A DNA stretch of 37,716 nucleotides from 40CM-2-70-7 sp035505915 (GTDB lineage: Bacteria; Gemmatimonadota; Gemmatimonadetes; Gemmatimonadales; GWC2-71-9). The notes under the pieces are model-generated. The model was not told the DNA's origin, did no database searches, and was given only the letters and a program-made list of their open reading frames with translations. The translations under genes were made by a program, and so were the position numbers. The stretch is taken from positions 1 to 37,716 of the forward strand of contig DATJQI010000063.1 in NCBI GenBank assembly GCA_035505915.1, given 5' to 3'. This document shows, piece by piece, positions 1-6,862 of the stretch. Numbering within the stretch: position 1 is the stretch's first letter; each line of letters opens with the position of its first letter.

Positions 1-329
1 CCTTCATTTTGGCAGTACACCCCCGCCCCGAGGGACGCCCCTGCGACGACCACAAAGTTGAGTTGAATGCCCAGAAACTTCACAGGATTGTTTTGCGCTG
101 CAGCCGCCTGGGTCTTTTCCTGACTGCTGCTGGTTCCACCCCCGCCCTTGCTCGCATCGGCGTACTCGCAAGCGCTAGCCATGTCAGCGGTGCAAAGCCC
201 GAACGGATCGTCATAGCTGATCGGATTATTCCCTGCGTACGCGTAGAGATTCACCCCACCTGCGAGCCCGATCGGATCCTGCGTCAGGAAGCATCCGCTT
301 ACCCGGTCATACCGTCGAGACACCAGGTC
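1..329 (-). pseudogene. Orphan Rhs tip fragment (Rhs-core end plus variable C-terminus), partial
   Basis: Reading leftwards from the antitoxin stop codon, the minus strand stays open to the window edge. Residues 4-12 read RRYDRVSGC and then FLTQDPIGLAGGVNLYAYAG and NNPISYDDPFGL follow, which is the hallmark end of the Rhs/YD repeat-associated core. After DPFGL the sequence turns into a non-core tip (CTADMASACEYADASKGGGG and onward), the position where Rhs proteins carry exchangeable toxin domains. Nothing upstream encodes the rest of the huge core: the preceding codon is the TAG of the antitoxin gene, in the same frame. There is no convincing start codon or ribosome site (a GTG lies at codon 3). 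It is therefore a displaced tip cassette or the remnant of a disrupted rhs gene. GC content is clearly below that of the rest of the window, which supports horizontal acquisition. Confidence 0.75.
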
Positions 330-659
330 CTAGGCCGCAACCACCCTGAGGCGCCCCTGCCGGCGTGACCGTGGCGCCTTCCGGACCACAATCTCGACAT
401 CCTTCCCCAAAGCTGTCAGGAACCCCATGAGGCGGTCAGTGGAATAGCCCGCAATCCGCCCCCGCATGAGATGGGACACCTTGGGCTGGTCGATGCCCAT
501 AAGTTTCGCACTGGCGGTCTGGGTGAGCTTCCGCGCCCGAATGGTCCGCTCAATTTGAATCGCGAGTTTGGTCTTCACGAGCCGTTCTTCGGCGTCCGCA
601 AAGCCCAGATCCGCGAAGACGTTCCCCGAGCTGGGGGTCACCTTTATGCGTGCAGTCAT
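330..659 (-). CDS. XRE-type antitoxin of a Gp49/HigB-like toxin-antitoxin pair
   Basis: A 109-residue DNA-binding antitoxin. The N-terminal SSGNVFADLGFADAEE block and the following helix-turn-helix (about residues 38-75: IERTIRARKLTQTASAKLMG, then IDQPKVSHLMRG) are typical of the HTH_37/COG5606 antitoxins that pair with Gp49-like toxins. It should bind and neutralise the toxin and repress the shared promoter. Its ATG overlaps the toxin stop codon (ATGA, 656-659), so translation is coupled. The order toxin first, antitoxin second is that of higBA-type modules. The basic tail (RKAPRSRRQGRLRVVAA) runs straight into the Rhs fragment, separated only by the TAG stop. Confidence 0.88.
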   Translation of the reverse strand: MTARIKVTPSSGNVFADLGFADAEERLVKTKLAIQIERTIRARKLTQTASAKLMGIDQPKVSHLMRGRIAGYSTDRLMGFLTALGKDVEIVVRKAPRSRRQGRLRVVAA

Positions 660-1039
660 TTCTTGCCTCCCTTCTTACCAAACCGCTCCGCGTGGTCTTC
701 CTTCGCCCGCTTGAGTCGCTCCAAGATCAGGTCCACTTCGTGCTTCGGCGTGGCGATGCCCTTCTTCGACTTCTTTTGATACACGTGGAGCACATAGATC
801 GCGCCCGCGAGCTTCGCAGTGTACACGCCCCGATAGGTGCCGCCATCTGCATCTTCCACCAACTCCACCAACCCCCCGAGCTGCCCCTTCAGCCGCTTCC
901 CGATCGTCGGGAAATACCCAAGCTGGGCCTCAAGGAGACCCCGACCCATGACGTCCTTCACGGGCTCCGGGCAGCTCCTCAGGTCGCCCCTGGACGACCC
1001 GATCCAGATAACGGGGACGAGAGATGGGGTCGTCGACAT
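656..1039 (-). CDS. Gp49-like (RelE/HigB superfamily) toxin
   Basis: A 127-residue protein with the Gp49 (PF05973) signature: VIWIGSSRGDLRSCPEPVKD near the N-terminus, YRGVYTAKLAGAIYVLHVYQ in the middle, then KKSKKGIATPKHEVDLILER, ending in a Lys-rich tail. Members of this family are ribosome-dependent mRNA interferases; that activity here is inferred. An in-frame ATG lies 24 nt upstream at 1063, but it falls between the predicted -35 and -10 boxes, so ATG 1039 is preferred; it begins 5 nt after the -10 box, as in a leaderless mRNA. The gene is followed by its antitoxin with a 4-nt overlap. Confidence 0.85.
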   Translation of the reverse strand: MSTTPSLVPVIWIGSSRGDLRSCPEPVKDVMGRGLLEAQLGYFPTIGKRLKGQLGGLVELVEDADGGTYRGVYTAKLAGAIYVLHVYQKKSKKGIATPKHEVDLILERLKRAKEDHAERFGKKGGKK

Positions 1040-1044
1040 TGGAG

Positions 1045-1073
1045 AATATGCTTTTTTTGGCATATCCCGTCAA
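1045..1073 (-). promoter_or_regulatory. Promoter of the toxin-antitoxin pair
   Basis: On the minus strand TTGACG (1068-1073), a 17-nt spacer and CATATT (1045-1050) form a sigma70-type promoter. The -10 box ends 5 nt before ATG 1039, which predicts a leaderless or nearly leaderless transcript. Confidence 0.55.
1046..1065. promoter_or_regulatory. Probable antitoxin operator (inverted repeat)
   Basis: ATATGC (1046-1051) and GCATAT (1060-1065) are perfect 6-bp arms around an 8-nt T-rich centre. The repeat lies inside the toxin promoter, between and over the -35 and -10 boxes, where an autoregulating XRE antitoxin would bind. The AT-rich character stands out from its GC-rich surroundings. Confidence 0.55.
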
Positions 1074-1080
1074 GGCTGGA

Positions 1081-1209
1081 TTACCGCACGTCGAAGGCGA
1101 TCGTCGCCCGCCCCACGCCCGCCTTGAGCGTGTCTTGAGCCGCGGCCAGCTGGGTCGAAAGAGTCGAGGGAGCCTGCAGGAGGAGCACCAACGCAAGCGG
1201 CAACGCCAT
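1081..1209 (-). pseudogene. Truncated secreted-protein N-terminus (signal peptide plus about 20 residues)
   Basis: A 42-residue frame begins with MALPLALVLLLQAPSTLSTQ and continues LAAAQDTLKAGVGRATIAFD, VR, stop. It has a hydrophobic core and a plausible signal peptidase I site after AAAQ, leaving a mature part of only about 20 residues. It starts 35 nt after the ETF-QO stop and ends 8 nt before the toxin promoter. The simplest reading is that it is the 5' end of a larger secreted-protein gene cut off where the toxin-antitoxin/Rhs island joined. A genuine tiny secreted peptide cannot be excluded. Confidence 0.45.
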
Positions 1210-1244
1210 TTGGAAGCCTACTTCACAAACCGCCCATCGGCAAC

Positions 1245-2891
1245 TTACATCCGCTTGTACTTCGGTCCGCTCCCGCCCTCACGCGGCGTCCAGCGCGGCC
1301 CCAGCACGTCGGTGGCTTTGCAGTCCACGCAGTTGGGGGCATTCACGCGGAGCTGGCCGTCCACCTGCTCGTACACGCCGGCGGGACAGACGTGACTGTA
1401 GAAATCCGCGACTTCCCTGGTGATGTCTTTCCCGACGATCAGGTGCGAGGGAATGGTGTCTCGGGTCGAATTCCCGGACTTGAATACGGCGTCGACTTTG
1501 GAGACGATCAGGTTACCTGACCCCGGGCGCAAGCCCGGGGCGCCCGAGGTACCCGGGGTCCTCCGTTCCGCCTCCGCATCGGCGTGCATCGCGATCTTCC
1601 CGCCGAACAGCTTCCCGCCGGTCAGCGTCATCAGCCCCGCCTTCACGCCGCCGACGTAGAACCCGTCTTTGAACGCCAGCCGCATGTTCCGGGTCTTCTT
1701 CATGTCGCTCATGATGTAGGACCCGTTCACCATCCGGTCGTACTCCACCAGCCGCTCCCCGGTAGGCTCGCCCGCCTTGAGCGCCCGGAAAATGGCGCGG
1801 GCGGCGTACATGCCCGACTGCAGCGCGTAGTGGATCCCCTTGAGGCTGGGCACGTCCACGAACCCCGCGGCGTCGCCGAGGATCACCACGCCGTCCCCCG
1901 ACCGCCGCGCGGGCAGCGCGTAGTACCCGCCCTCGGGAATGGTCTTGGCGCCCCACTCGACCAGCTCACCGCCCTCGAGGTATTGCCGGAAGAGCGGATG
2001 CAGCTTGAGCCGCTGGAGGAGCACATGGATGTCGAGCGCCGCATCGCCATAGTCGAGCCCCACCACGATGCCGAGGGCGACGAGGTTGGGTTCGAGCGGA
2101 TAGCAGAACGAGCCCCCGAACGCGTCGGTGGGGAGGGGCCAGCCCAGCGTATGGATGATCTGGTCGAGGGGCTGCTTGGTCTCCCAGATCTCCTTCACGC
2201 CCAGCGCGAAGATCTGCGGATTCTCGGATCCGACGCCCTGCCATTGGCAATACGCCTGCGAGAGGGTCCCGCGGGTGCCTTCGGCGAGCGCGGTGACTTT
2301 CGCGGTCAGGTCGTTGGGCGCCGAGTAGGACGAGGTGGGCTTGCCGTCCCGGTCGAGGCCGGCGGCCTGGGTGCGCACGCCGGCGACCTTCTGGCCATCC
2401 ACCAGCAGGCTCGCCGCCGGGAAGCCGGTGAACACGTTGACGCCCAGCGCCTCGGCCTTGGCGCCGAGCCAGCGGACCAGCTCACAGATGGACGCGACGT
2501 AGTTGCCGTGGTTCTGCATCGTGGGCGGCGTGGGCATCCGGATCTGCGACCCCGACGTCAGCATGTACACGGCTTCCTTGTCCACCGGGCGTCGGAACGG
2601 GAAGTCCGAATCCTTCAGGTCGGGGAAGAGCTCGCGCAGGGCCCGGGGGTTGACCACCGCGCCGGAGAGATTGTGCTCGCCGAGCGCCTCGGCTTTCTCG
2701 AGTACCCCGATGGCGAGCTCGGTGCCGTCCGCCTGGCCGAGGCGCGCGAGCTCGATGGCGCACGCCAGCCCAGCGGGTCCGCCGCCGACGATGCAGACGT
2801 CGAGTTCCATCGTGTCGCCGGCCCCCTCGGTGCCCGTCTTGAGGATCAGACGATCGAGGGGCAACGGAGCCTGGTACTGGGAAGGCTTCAT
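1245..2891 (-). CDS. Electron transfer flavoprotein-ubiquinone oxidoreductase (ETF-QO)
   Basis: A 548-residue FAD and iron-sulfur enzyme that passes electrons from reduced ETF to membrane quinone. The N-terminal dinucleotide-binding motif VCIVGGGPAGLACAIELARL lies near residues 32-51, and the second FAD region contains VVILGDAAGFVDVPSLKG followed by IHYALQSG. The C-terminus keeps the ETF-QO end motif (CPAGVYE and GGSGPKYKRM). Length matches the family. The ATG follows the etfA stop with no gap, completing gcdH-etfB-etfA-ETF-QO. Two oddities: the ferredoxin-like cluster site has Cys502, Cys521 and Cys524 but Thr527 where the fourth cysteine is expected; and a GC palindrome-encoded stretch (TPGTSGAPGLRPGS) interrupts the region before the C-terminal domain. 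Confidence 0.93.
   Translation of the reverse strand: MKPSQYQAPLPLDRLILKTGTEGAGDTMELDVCIVGGGPAGLACAIELARLGQADGTELAIGVLEKAEALGEHNLSGAVVNPRALRELFPDLKDSDFPFRRPVDKEAVYMLTSGSQIRMPTPPTMQNHGNYVASICELVRWLGAKAEALGVNVFTGFPAASLLVDGQKVAGVRTQAAGLDRDGKPTSSYSAPNDLTAKVTALAEGTRGTLSQAYCQWQGVGSENPQIFALGVKEIWETKQPLDQIIHTLGWPLPTDAFGGSFCYPLEPNLVALGIVVGLDYGDAALDIHVLLQRLKLHPLFRQYLEGGELVEWGAKTIPEGGYYALPARRSGDGVVILGDAAGFVDVPSLKGIHYALQSGMYAARAIFRALKAGEPTGERLVEYDRMVNGSYIMSDMKKTRNMRLAFKDGFYVGGVKAGLMTLTGGKLFGGKIAMHADAEAERRTPGTSGAPGLRPGSGNLIVSKVDAVFKSGNSTRDTIPSHLIVGKDITREVADFYSHVCPAGVYEQVDGQLRVNAPNCVDCKATDVLGPRWTPREGGSGPKYKRM
1519..1560. repeat. GC palindrome embedded in the ETF-QO coding region
   Basis: CCCCGGGC (1521-1528) and GCCCGGGG (1533-1540) flank GCAA, and an outer pair GACCCCGGG (1519-1527) and CCCGGGGTC (1552-1560) encloses the whole. 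The span is 42 nt, exactly 14 codons, so the reading frame is preserved. It resembles the AACCCCGGGGC palindromes at 5966-6008 and 18664-18743. Confidence 0.6.
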
Positions 2892-3860
2892 CTACGCGTG
2901 GGACTTCACCGCGGCGGTCAGGGCCGGCACGATCTCGAAGAGATCCCCGACCACGCCGTAGTCCGCAACCTTGAAGATCGGCGCGTCCTTGTCCTTGTTG
3001 ATGGCGACGATGACCTTCGAAGTCCGCATCCCCGCCAGGTGCTGGATCGCCCCGGAAATGCCGACGGCGAGGTACAGCGTGGGGCTCACGGTCTTGCCGG
3101 TCTGTCCCACCTGATCGGCGTGGGGACGCCAGCCGGCGTCCACCACGGCGCGGGACGCGCCCACGGCGGCCCGGCCGCCGAACGCGTGCGCCAGATCCTC
3201 GAGGATCTTGAAGTTCGCGGGCTCCTTGAGCCCCCGTCCCCCCGAGATCACGATCGGCGCCTCCGCCACATCCAAGGCACCCGCCTCGGCGGCCTTGATC
3301 TCCTTGACGGTCACCCGGCCCGCCGGCACGCTCACCGCCACCGTCGAGAGCGCTCCCGCCTTGGGGCGCTGCACCGGTGTGAACACGTTCGGCCGCAGCG
3401 ACAGGACCGCGGGCTTGCCGGTCAGCTTCACCTTGAGGAGCGCCTTGCCGGCGTAGACCGGCCTGATGGCCATCAGGGCGCCGCCGTCGACCATCACGTC
3501 CGTGACGTCGGCCGCCAGACCGGTGCCGAGCTTGGCGGCGATCCGGGGCGCCAAGTCCTTCCCCTGCGCGCTTGCCGCGCAGACCACCACCGCCGCTCCG
3601 GCCTTCGCCCGCTCGGCCACGGCCTGCGCGTAGCCCTCGGGCGCGTACTGCTTGAAGGCGGCGGCCGTCAGGGTCACGACGCGATCGGCGCCGAACCCCG
3701 CCAGCTGGTCCGCCCCCGAGGCGGGACCGGAGGCGAGGACCAGCGCCTCGACCTCGGCGCCCAGGGCGTCGGCGATCCGGCGGGCGCCGGTCACCACCTC
3801 GGACGAGACCTTCCGGAGCGCCCCGTCCCGCTGTTCAGAGACCGCGAGGATGGTGGTCAC
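2892..3860 (-). CDS. etfA: Electron transfer flavoprotein alpha subunit
   Basis: A 322-residue FAD-binding subunit of the soluble ETF heterodimer. The conserved C-terminal FAD domain is complete: SGGRGLKEPANFKILEDLA, GASRAVVDAGWRPHADQVGQ, TGKTVSPTLYLAVGISGAIQ and HLAGMRTSKVIVAINKD. It accepts electrons from the acyl-CoA dehydrogenase encoded upstream and hands them to ETF-QO encoded immediately downstream. The GTG start overlaps the etfB stop as GTGA (3857-3860), so the two subunits are translationally coupled, which suits a 1:1 complex. Length is normal. Confidence 0.96.
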   Translation of the reverse strand: MTTILAVSEQRDGALRKVSSEVVTGARRIADALGAEVEALVLASGPASGADQLAGFGADRVVTLTAAAFKQYAPEGYAQAVAERAKAGAAVVVCAASAQGKDLAPRIAAKLGTGLAADVTDVMVDGGALMAIRPVYAGKALLKVKLTGKPAVLSLRPNVFTPVQRPKAGALSTVAVSVPAGRVTVKEIKAAEAGALDVAEAPIVISGGRGLKEPANFKILEDLAHAFGGRAAVGASRAVVDAGWRPHADQVGQTGKTVSPTLYLAVGISGAIQHLAGMRTSKVIVAINKDKDAPIFKVADYGVVGDLFEIVPALTAAVKSHA

Positions 3861-4612
3861 AGGACCTTGGCCTCCTCACGGAGCAGGCGCACCAGCTCCG
3901 GAACGGCGGCCGCCCCTTCCCCGACGATCCGGCCCTCCTTGCGGGCCGGCGGCGGCGTCATCTCGAGCACCTCGATGGCTCCGGCGGCGAGCGTCACGGG
4001 CTTCACGTCCAGCGGCTTCTTTTTCGCCGCCATGATCCCCTTGAGGGCGGGGTACCGGGGCTCGTTGACGCCCTTGTCGGTCGTCAGCACCGCGGGCAGG
4101 GGACACTGCACCACCTCGATGGCGCCTTCGATCTCCCGGTCGGCGGTGACGGTGGCGCCTTCGATGGTGAGGTGGGAAACGGCCGTGACGCACGGCAGGT
4201 CGAGCAGCTCGGCCACCATCGGTCCGACCTGACTGTTGTAGTCGTCGATCGCCATCTTGCCGAAGAGCACGAGGTCCCAGGGGCCGCCGGCTTTGAGCTC
4301 GTTCGCGATCGCCTGCGCGGTGACGAATCCATCCGCGGGCACGGCGTCGACCTGGAGCAGGATGCCGCGGTCGGCGCCCATCGCCAGCGCGGTCCGGATC
4401 GTCTCCTGCGCGGCGGCGCCCCCGAGCGCGACCACGACGACTTCACCCGCGCCCGCTTTTTCCTTCCGCTGGAGCGCTTCTTCCACCGCGAATTCGTCGT
4501 AGGGATTGAGGATGAACTTGACGCCGGCGTCGTCCAGTGACTTCCCGTCCGCCCCGGTCTTGACGCGGGTCTCGGAGTCGGCGACGCGCTTGATGCAGAC
4601 GGCGATCTTCAT
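3857..4612 (-). CDS. etfB: Electron transfer flavoprotein beta subunit
   Basis: A 251-residue ETF beta subunit. It begins MKIAVCIKRVADSETRVK and carries the family blocks LNPYDEFAVEEALQRKE, VVALGGAAAQETIRTALAMG and LVLFGKMAIDDYNSQVGPM. The beta subunit binds AMP and docks the partner dehydrogenase. The start codon abuts a large inverted heptad-repeat element (4613-4711), which would form the 5' leader if the promoter predicted in its loop is used. It is followed by etfA with a GTGA overlap. Confidence 0.96.
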   Translation of the reverse strand: MKIAVCIKRVADSETRVKTGADGKSLDDAGVKFILNPYDEFAVEEALQRKEKAGAGEVVVVALGGAAAQETIRTALAMGADRGILLQVDAVPADGFVTAQAIANELKAGGPWDLVLFGKMAIDDYNSQVGPMVAELLDLPCVTAVSHLTIEGATVTADREIEGAIEVVQCPLPAVLTTDKGVNEPRYPALKGIMAAKKKPLDVKPVTLAAGAIEVLEMTPPPARKEGRIVGEGAAAVPELVRLLREEAKVL

Positions 4613-4711
4613 GGGTGTCAGGTGTCGGGTGTCGGGTGTCGGGTGTCAGTGGATACGGCAATCGGGGGAGAAAGGTAACGCTGGCACCTGACACCCGGCA
4701 CCCGACACCCG
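4613..4711. repeat. Inverted arrays of GGTGTCR heptads between gcdH and etfB
   Basis: Five tandem seven-base units (GGTGTCA or GGTGTCG) occupy 4614-4648 on the plus strand. On the other side of a 34-nt loop, related units (GGGTGTC, GGGTGCC, AGGTGCC) run in opposite orientation at 4684-4711. The two arms can pair into one long, imperfect hairpin. G-runs at 4613, 4627, 4634 and 4641 also fit a G-quadruplex with one long loop. The element separates gcdH from etfB within what is otherwise one pathway cluster. Confidence 0.8.
4650..4678 (-). promoter_or_regulatory. Possible etfBA-QO promoter inside the repeat loop
   Basis: On the minus strand TTACCT (4673-4678), a 17-nt spacer and TATCCA (4650-4655) lie in the loop between the inverted heptad arrays. 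A transcript from here would carry the left array as its 5' leader. The match is moderate. Confidence 0.3.
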
Positions 4712-4714
4712 CCT

Positions 4715-5908
4715 TCACTCAAACGCCGAGATCCCGGTGATCTCCTGCCCCAGCACCAGCGTGTGCACGTCGTGGGTGCCTTCATACGTGTACACGGATT
4801 CGAGGTTCGCGAGGTGCCGCATGGCCTGGTACTCGGCGAGGATGCCGTTGGCGCCGAGGAGGCGGCGGGTCTCCCGGGCGATGTCGGTGGCCATGTCGAC
4901 GTTGTTGCGCTTGGCGAGCGACACCTGCTGGGGCGTCATCTTGCCCTGGTCCTTCAGGCGGCCGAGCTGGAGCACCAGGAGCTGGGCCTTGGTGATCTCG
5001 GTGAGCATTTCGGCCAGGCGGGCCTGCTGAAGCTGGAAGCCGCCGATGGGCTTCCCGAACATCACCCGGTTCTTGGCGTAGCTCACCGCTTCGTCGTAGC
5101 AGGCCATCGCGGCGCCGAGGGCGCCCCAGGAGATGCCGTAGCGGGCCTGGGTGAGGCACATCAGCGGCGATTTGAGCCCGCCCGACTTGGGCAGGATCGC
5201 GTCCTTCGGAACGTGGACGTCCTGGAGCACGAGCTCGCTCGTATCGGACGCGCGGAGCGAGAGCTTGCCCTTCTGGTCCTTAGCGGAGAAGCCCTTGGTG
5301 TCGGTGGGCACCACGAAGCCGCGGATCGAGGCGGGATCGTTCTGGGCGCCGGTCTTGGCCCAGACGACGGACACCTGGGCGGTGGATCCGTTGGTGATCC
5401 ACATCTTGGCGCCGTTCAGCACCCAGCCGTCCTTCGTCTCCTTGGCCGTCGTGATCATGCCCGCGGGGTTCGAGCCGTAGTCCGGCTCGGTGAGCCCGAA
5501 GCAGCCGATCACCTTGCCGCTCGCCATCTGCGGCAGCCACTTCTTCTTTTGCTCGTCGGAGCCGAAAGCGTAGATGGGGTACATCACCAGGGCGCCCTGC
5601 ACCGACGCGAACGACCGGACTCCGGAATCTCCCCGCTCGAGCTCCTGCATGATGAGCCCGTACGCCACGTTGTTGAGCCCGGCGCACCCGTATTCTTCGG
5701 GCAGGTTCGCCCCGAAGAGCCCCAGCTCGGCCATTCCGGGAATCAGCTGCTTGGGGAATTTGCCTTCGATGTAGGCATCGCCGATGACGGGGATGAGCTC
5801 GTCATCCACCCACGTGCGGACGGTGTCGCGGACGGCGCGTTCCTCTTCGGAGAGGAGGGAGTCGAGCGCGTAGAAATCGACGCCGTGGTATTTCGGGGCC
5901 AAGAACAC
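4715..5908 (-). CDS. gcdH: Glutaryl-CoA dehydrogenase (acyl-CoA dehydrogenase family)
   Basis: A 397-residue flavoenzyme expected to oxidise and decarboxylate glutaryl-CoA to crotonyl-CoA in lysine and aromatic degradation, donating electrons to ETF. Many blocks match glutaryl-CoA dehydrogenases: EEYGCAGLNNVAYGLIMQEL, RSFASVQGALVMYPIYAFGS, and CFGLTEPDYGSNPAGM. Arg98 and Ser102 (RSxxS) correspond to the residues that hold the gamma-carboxylate, and Glu376 in TYEGTHDVH is the catalytic base. The open frame continues upstream to an ATG at 5977, but that ATG sits in the loop of a palindrome and the extra residues are encoded by heptad repeats, so GTG 5908 (start VFLAPKYHGVDFY) is chosen. It heads the cluster with etfBA and ETF-QO. 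Confidence 0.88.
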   Translation of the reverse strand: MFLAPKYHGVDFYALDSLLSEEERAVRDTVRTWVDDELIPVIGDAYIEGKFPKQLIPGMAELGLFGANLPEEYGCAGLNNVAYGLIMQELERGDSGVRSFASVQGALVMYPIYAFGSDEQKKKWLPQMASGKVIGCFGLTEPDYGSNPAGMITTAKETKDGWVLNGAKMWITNGSTAQVSVVWAKTGAQNDPASIRGFVVPTDTKGFSAKDQKGKLSLRASDTSELVLQDVHVPKDAILPKSGGLKSPLMCLTQARYGISWGALGAAMACYDEAVSYAKNRVMFGKPIGGFQLQQARLAEMLTEITKAQLLVLQLGRLKDQGKMTPQQVSLAKRNNVDMATDIARETRRLLGANGILAEYQAMRHLANLESVYTYEGTHDVHTLVLGQEITGISAFE

Positions 5909-5912
5909 CTCA

Positions 5913-5940
5913 GGGGTCAGAGGCCAGGGATCAGGGGTCA
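5913..5940 (+). repeat. Four GGGGTCA-type heptads upstream of gcdH
   Basis: On the plus strand the units are GGGGTCA, GAGGCCA, GGGATCA and GGGGTCA, in perfect seven-base register. They lie 5 nt before the GTG of gcdH, on the strand opposite to the gene. The same word family appears at 8226-8253. Confidence 0.75.
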
Positions 5941-5965
5941 GCGAAGCACCGGCGGGAAAACCTAA

Positions 5966-6008
5966 CCCCGAGGCCATGCCTCGGGGTAACCCCGGGGGCT
6001 ACGCCCCC
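5966..6008. repeat. Pair of AACCCCGRGGC palindromes at the 3' end of the metallophosphoesterase gene
   Basis: First hairpin: CCCCGAGGC (5966-5974), loop CAT, GCCTCGGGG (5978-5986). Second: GGGGGC (5994-5999), loop TAC, GCCCCC (6003-6008). The loop and arm of the second contain the TAG stop of the phosphoesterase gene. Both belong to the same palindrome family as 18664-18743. They could end transcription of the upstream gene chain. Confidence 0.7.
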
Positions 6009-6862
6009 ACCGCCACCGAGTCCCGCCTGGCCTCGGGGGTCGTCCCGCCCCGCGCGAAGGCGAAGGTATCGGAGGCCCGGAAGCGCCCGCGGTCCCGGTC
6101 CCAGCGGAAGAACGTGACCTGCACCGCCGTAGGCTCGATGGTGACGAAGTTGAAGCAGGAGGGCCGGCCGCCGCGGGAGCGCGTGGAGAGGGTCCCCGAC
6201 GTGGACACCACCACCCGGCCGCCGAGGACGTCGGCGCCCTCCTGGTGGTCGTGCCCGCAGAGGACCACGTCGGCCCCCGAGTCGAGGATCCGCTGCTGGG
6301 CTTGCCGCCAGCGGGCGAGGCCCATCCGCTGGGAGATGTCGCCGCGCAGGACGTTGTGATGGAGCACCAACACCCGCGCGTCGGCCGGGTCGGCGCCCGA
6401 GAAGAGCGCCTTCACGCGGGTGTACTCGGACTTGGGCAAGTGACCCTTCACGGCGAGGTCGCGGAGCCGCGGCGTGAGGGAGCCCCAGGCGATCCCGTGG
6501 GACGTGTTGGCGCCCGCGATCACGGCGCCCGGAATGGTCAGCGTGGGCGTGAGCTCCGGAGCCACCGAGCGCCGGTACTTCTCGTACAGCACCGAGCGCC
6601 CGAACGGAACGAGCGGGCGCCACCACCACTGCACGTCGTGGTTCCCCGGGATCACGTGCACCGGCGCGGTCTCGCGGGCCAGGTTGATGAATGCCCGGGC
6701 CCGCTGGAACTCGCCGTACCGCGCCCGCTGGGACAGATCGCCGGCGATCACCACCGCGTCGGGCCGCAGATCCGGCAGAATGGCCTCCAGCGCTTCGACC
6801 TGACGGATGTCCGCCACGCTTCCGAAATGCAGATCCGAAGTCTGAAGGATCTGAACGGTCAC
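5999..6862 (-). CDS. Calcineurin-like metallophosphoesterase
   Basis: A 287-residue cytosolic protein with all metal-binding blocks of the family in order: SDLHFG (residues 9-14), AGDLSQRARYGEF, IPGNHDVQWW, VLHHN and CGHDH. The substrate cannot be told; relatives act on cyclic nucleotides, phospholipids or DNA. The start is GTG 6862, overlapping the stop of the DUF4139 gene as GTGA (6859-6862). The open frame extends far upstream but this runs antiparallel in register through the DUF4139 gene and has no family similarity. The stop codon lies in a palindromic element. Confidence 0.88.
   Translation of the reverse strand: MTVQILQTSDLHFGSVADIRQVEALEAILPDLRPDAVVIAGDLSQRARYGEFQRARAFINLARETAPVHVIPGNHDVQWWWRPLVPFGRSVLYEKYRRSVAPELTPTLTIPGAVIAGANTSHGIAWGSLTPRLRDLAVKGHLPKSEYTRVKALFSGADPADARVLVLHHNVLRGDISQRMGLARWRQAQQRILDSGADVVLCGHDHQEGADVLGGRVVVSTSGTLSTRSRGGRPSCFNFVTIEPTAVQVTFFRWDRDRGRFRASDTFAFARGGTTPEARRDSVAVGA

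Noticed and set aside
1584..4232. An 882-codon open frame on the plus strand across the etf genes
   Set aside because: It is the high-GC antisense shadow of ETF-QO, etfA and etfB, with low-complexity His/Arg/Gly composition and no domain.
4614..4648. Direct repeats as a possible CRISPR array
   Set aside because: Units are seven bases with no spacers, and no cas gene is nearby.
5909..5977. ATG 5977 as the gcdH start
   Set aside because: The ATG is the loop of a GC palindrome and the extra residues are encoded by heptad repeats; family N-termini begin near GTG 5908.
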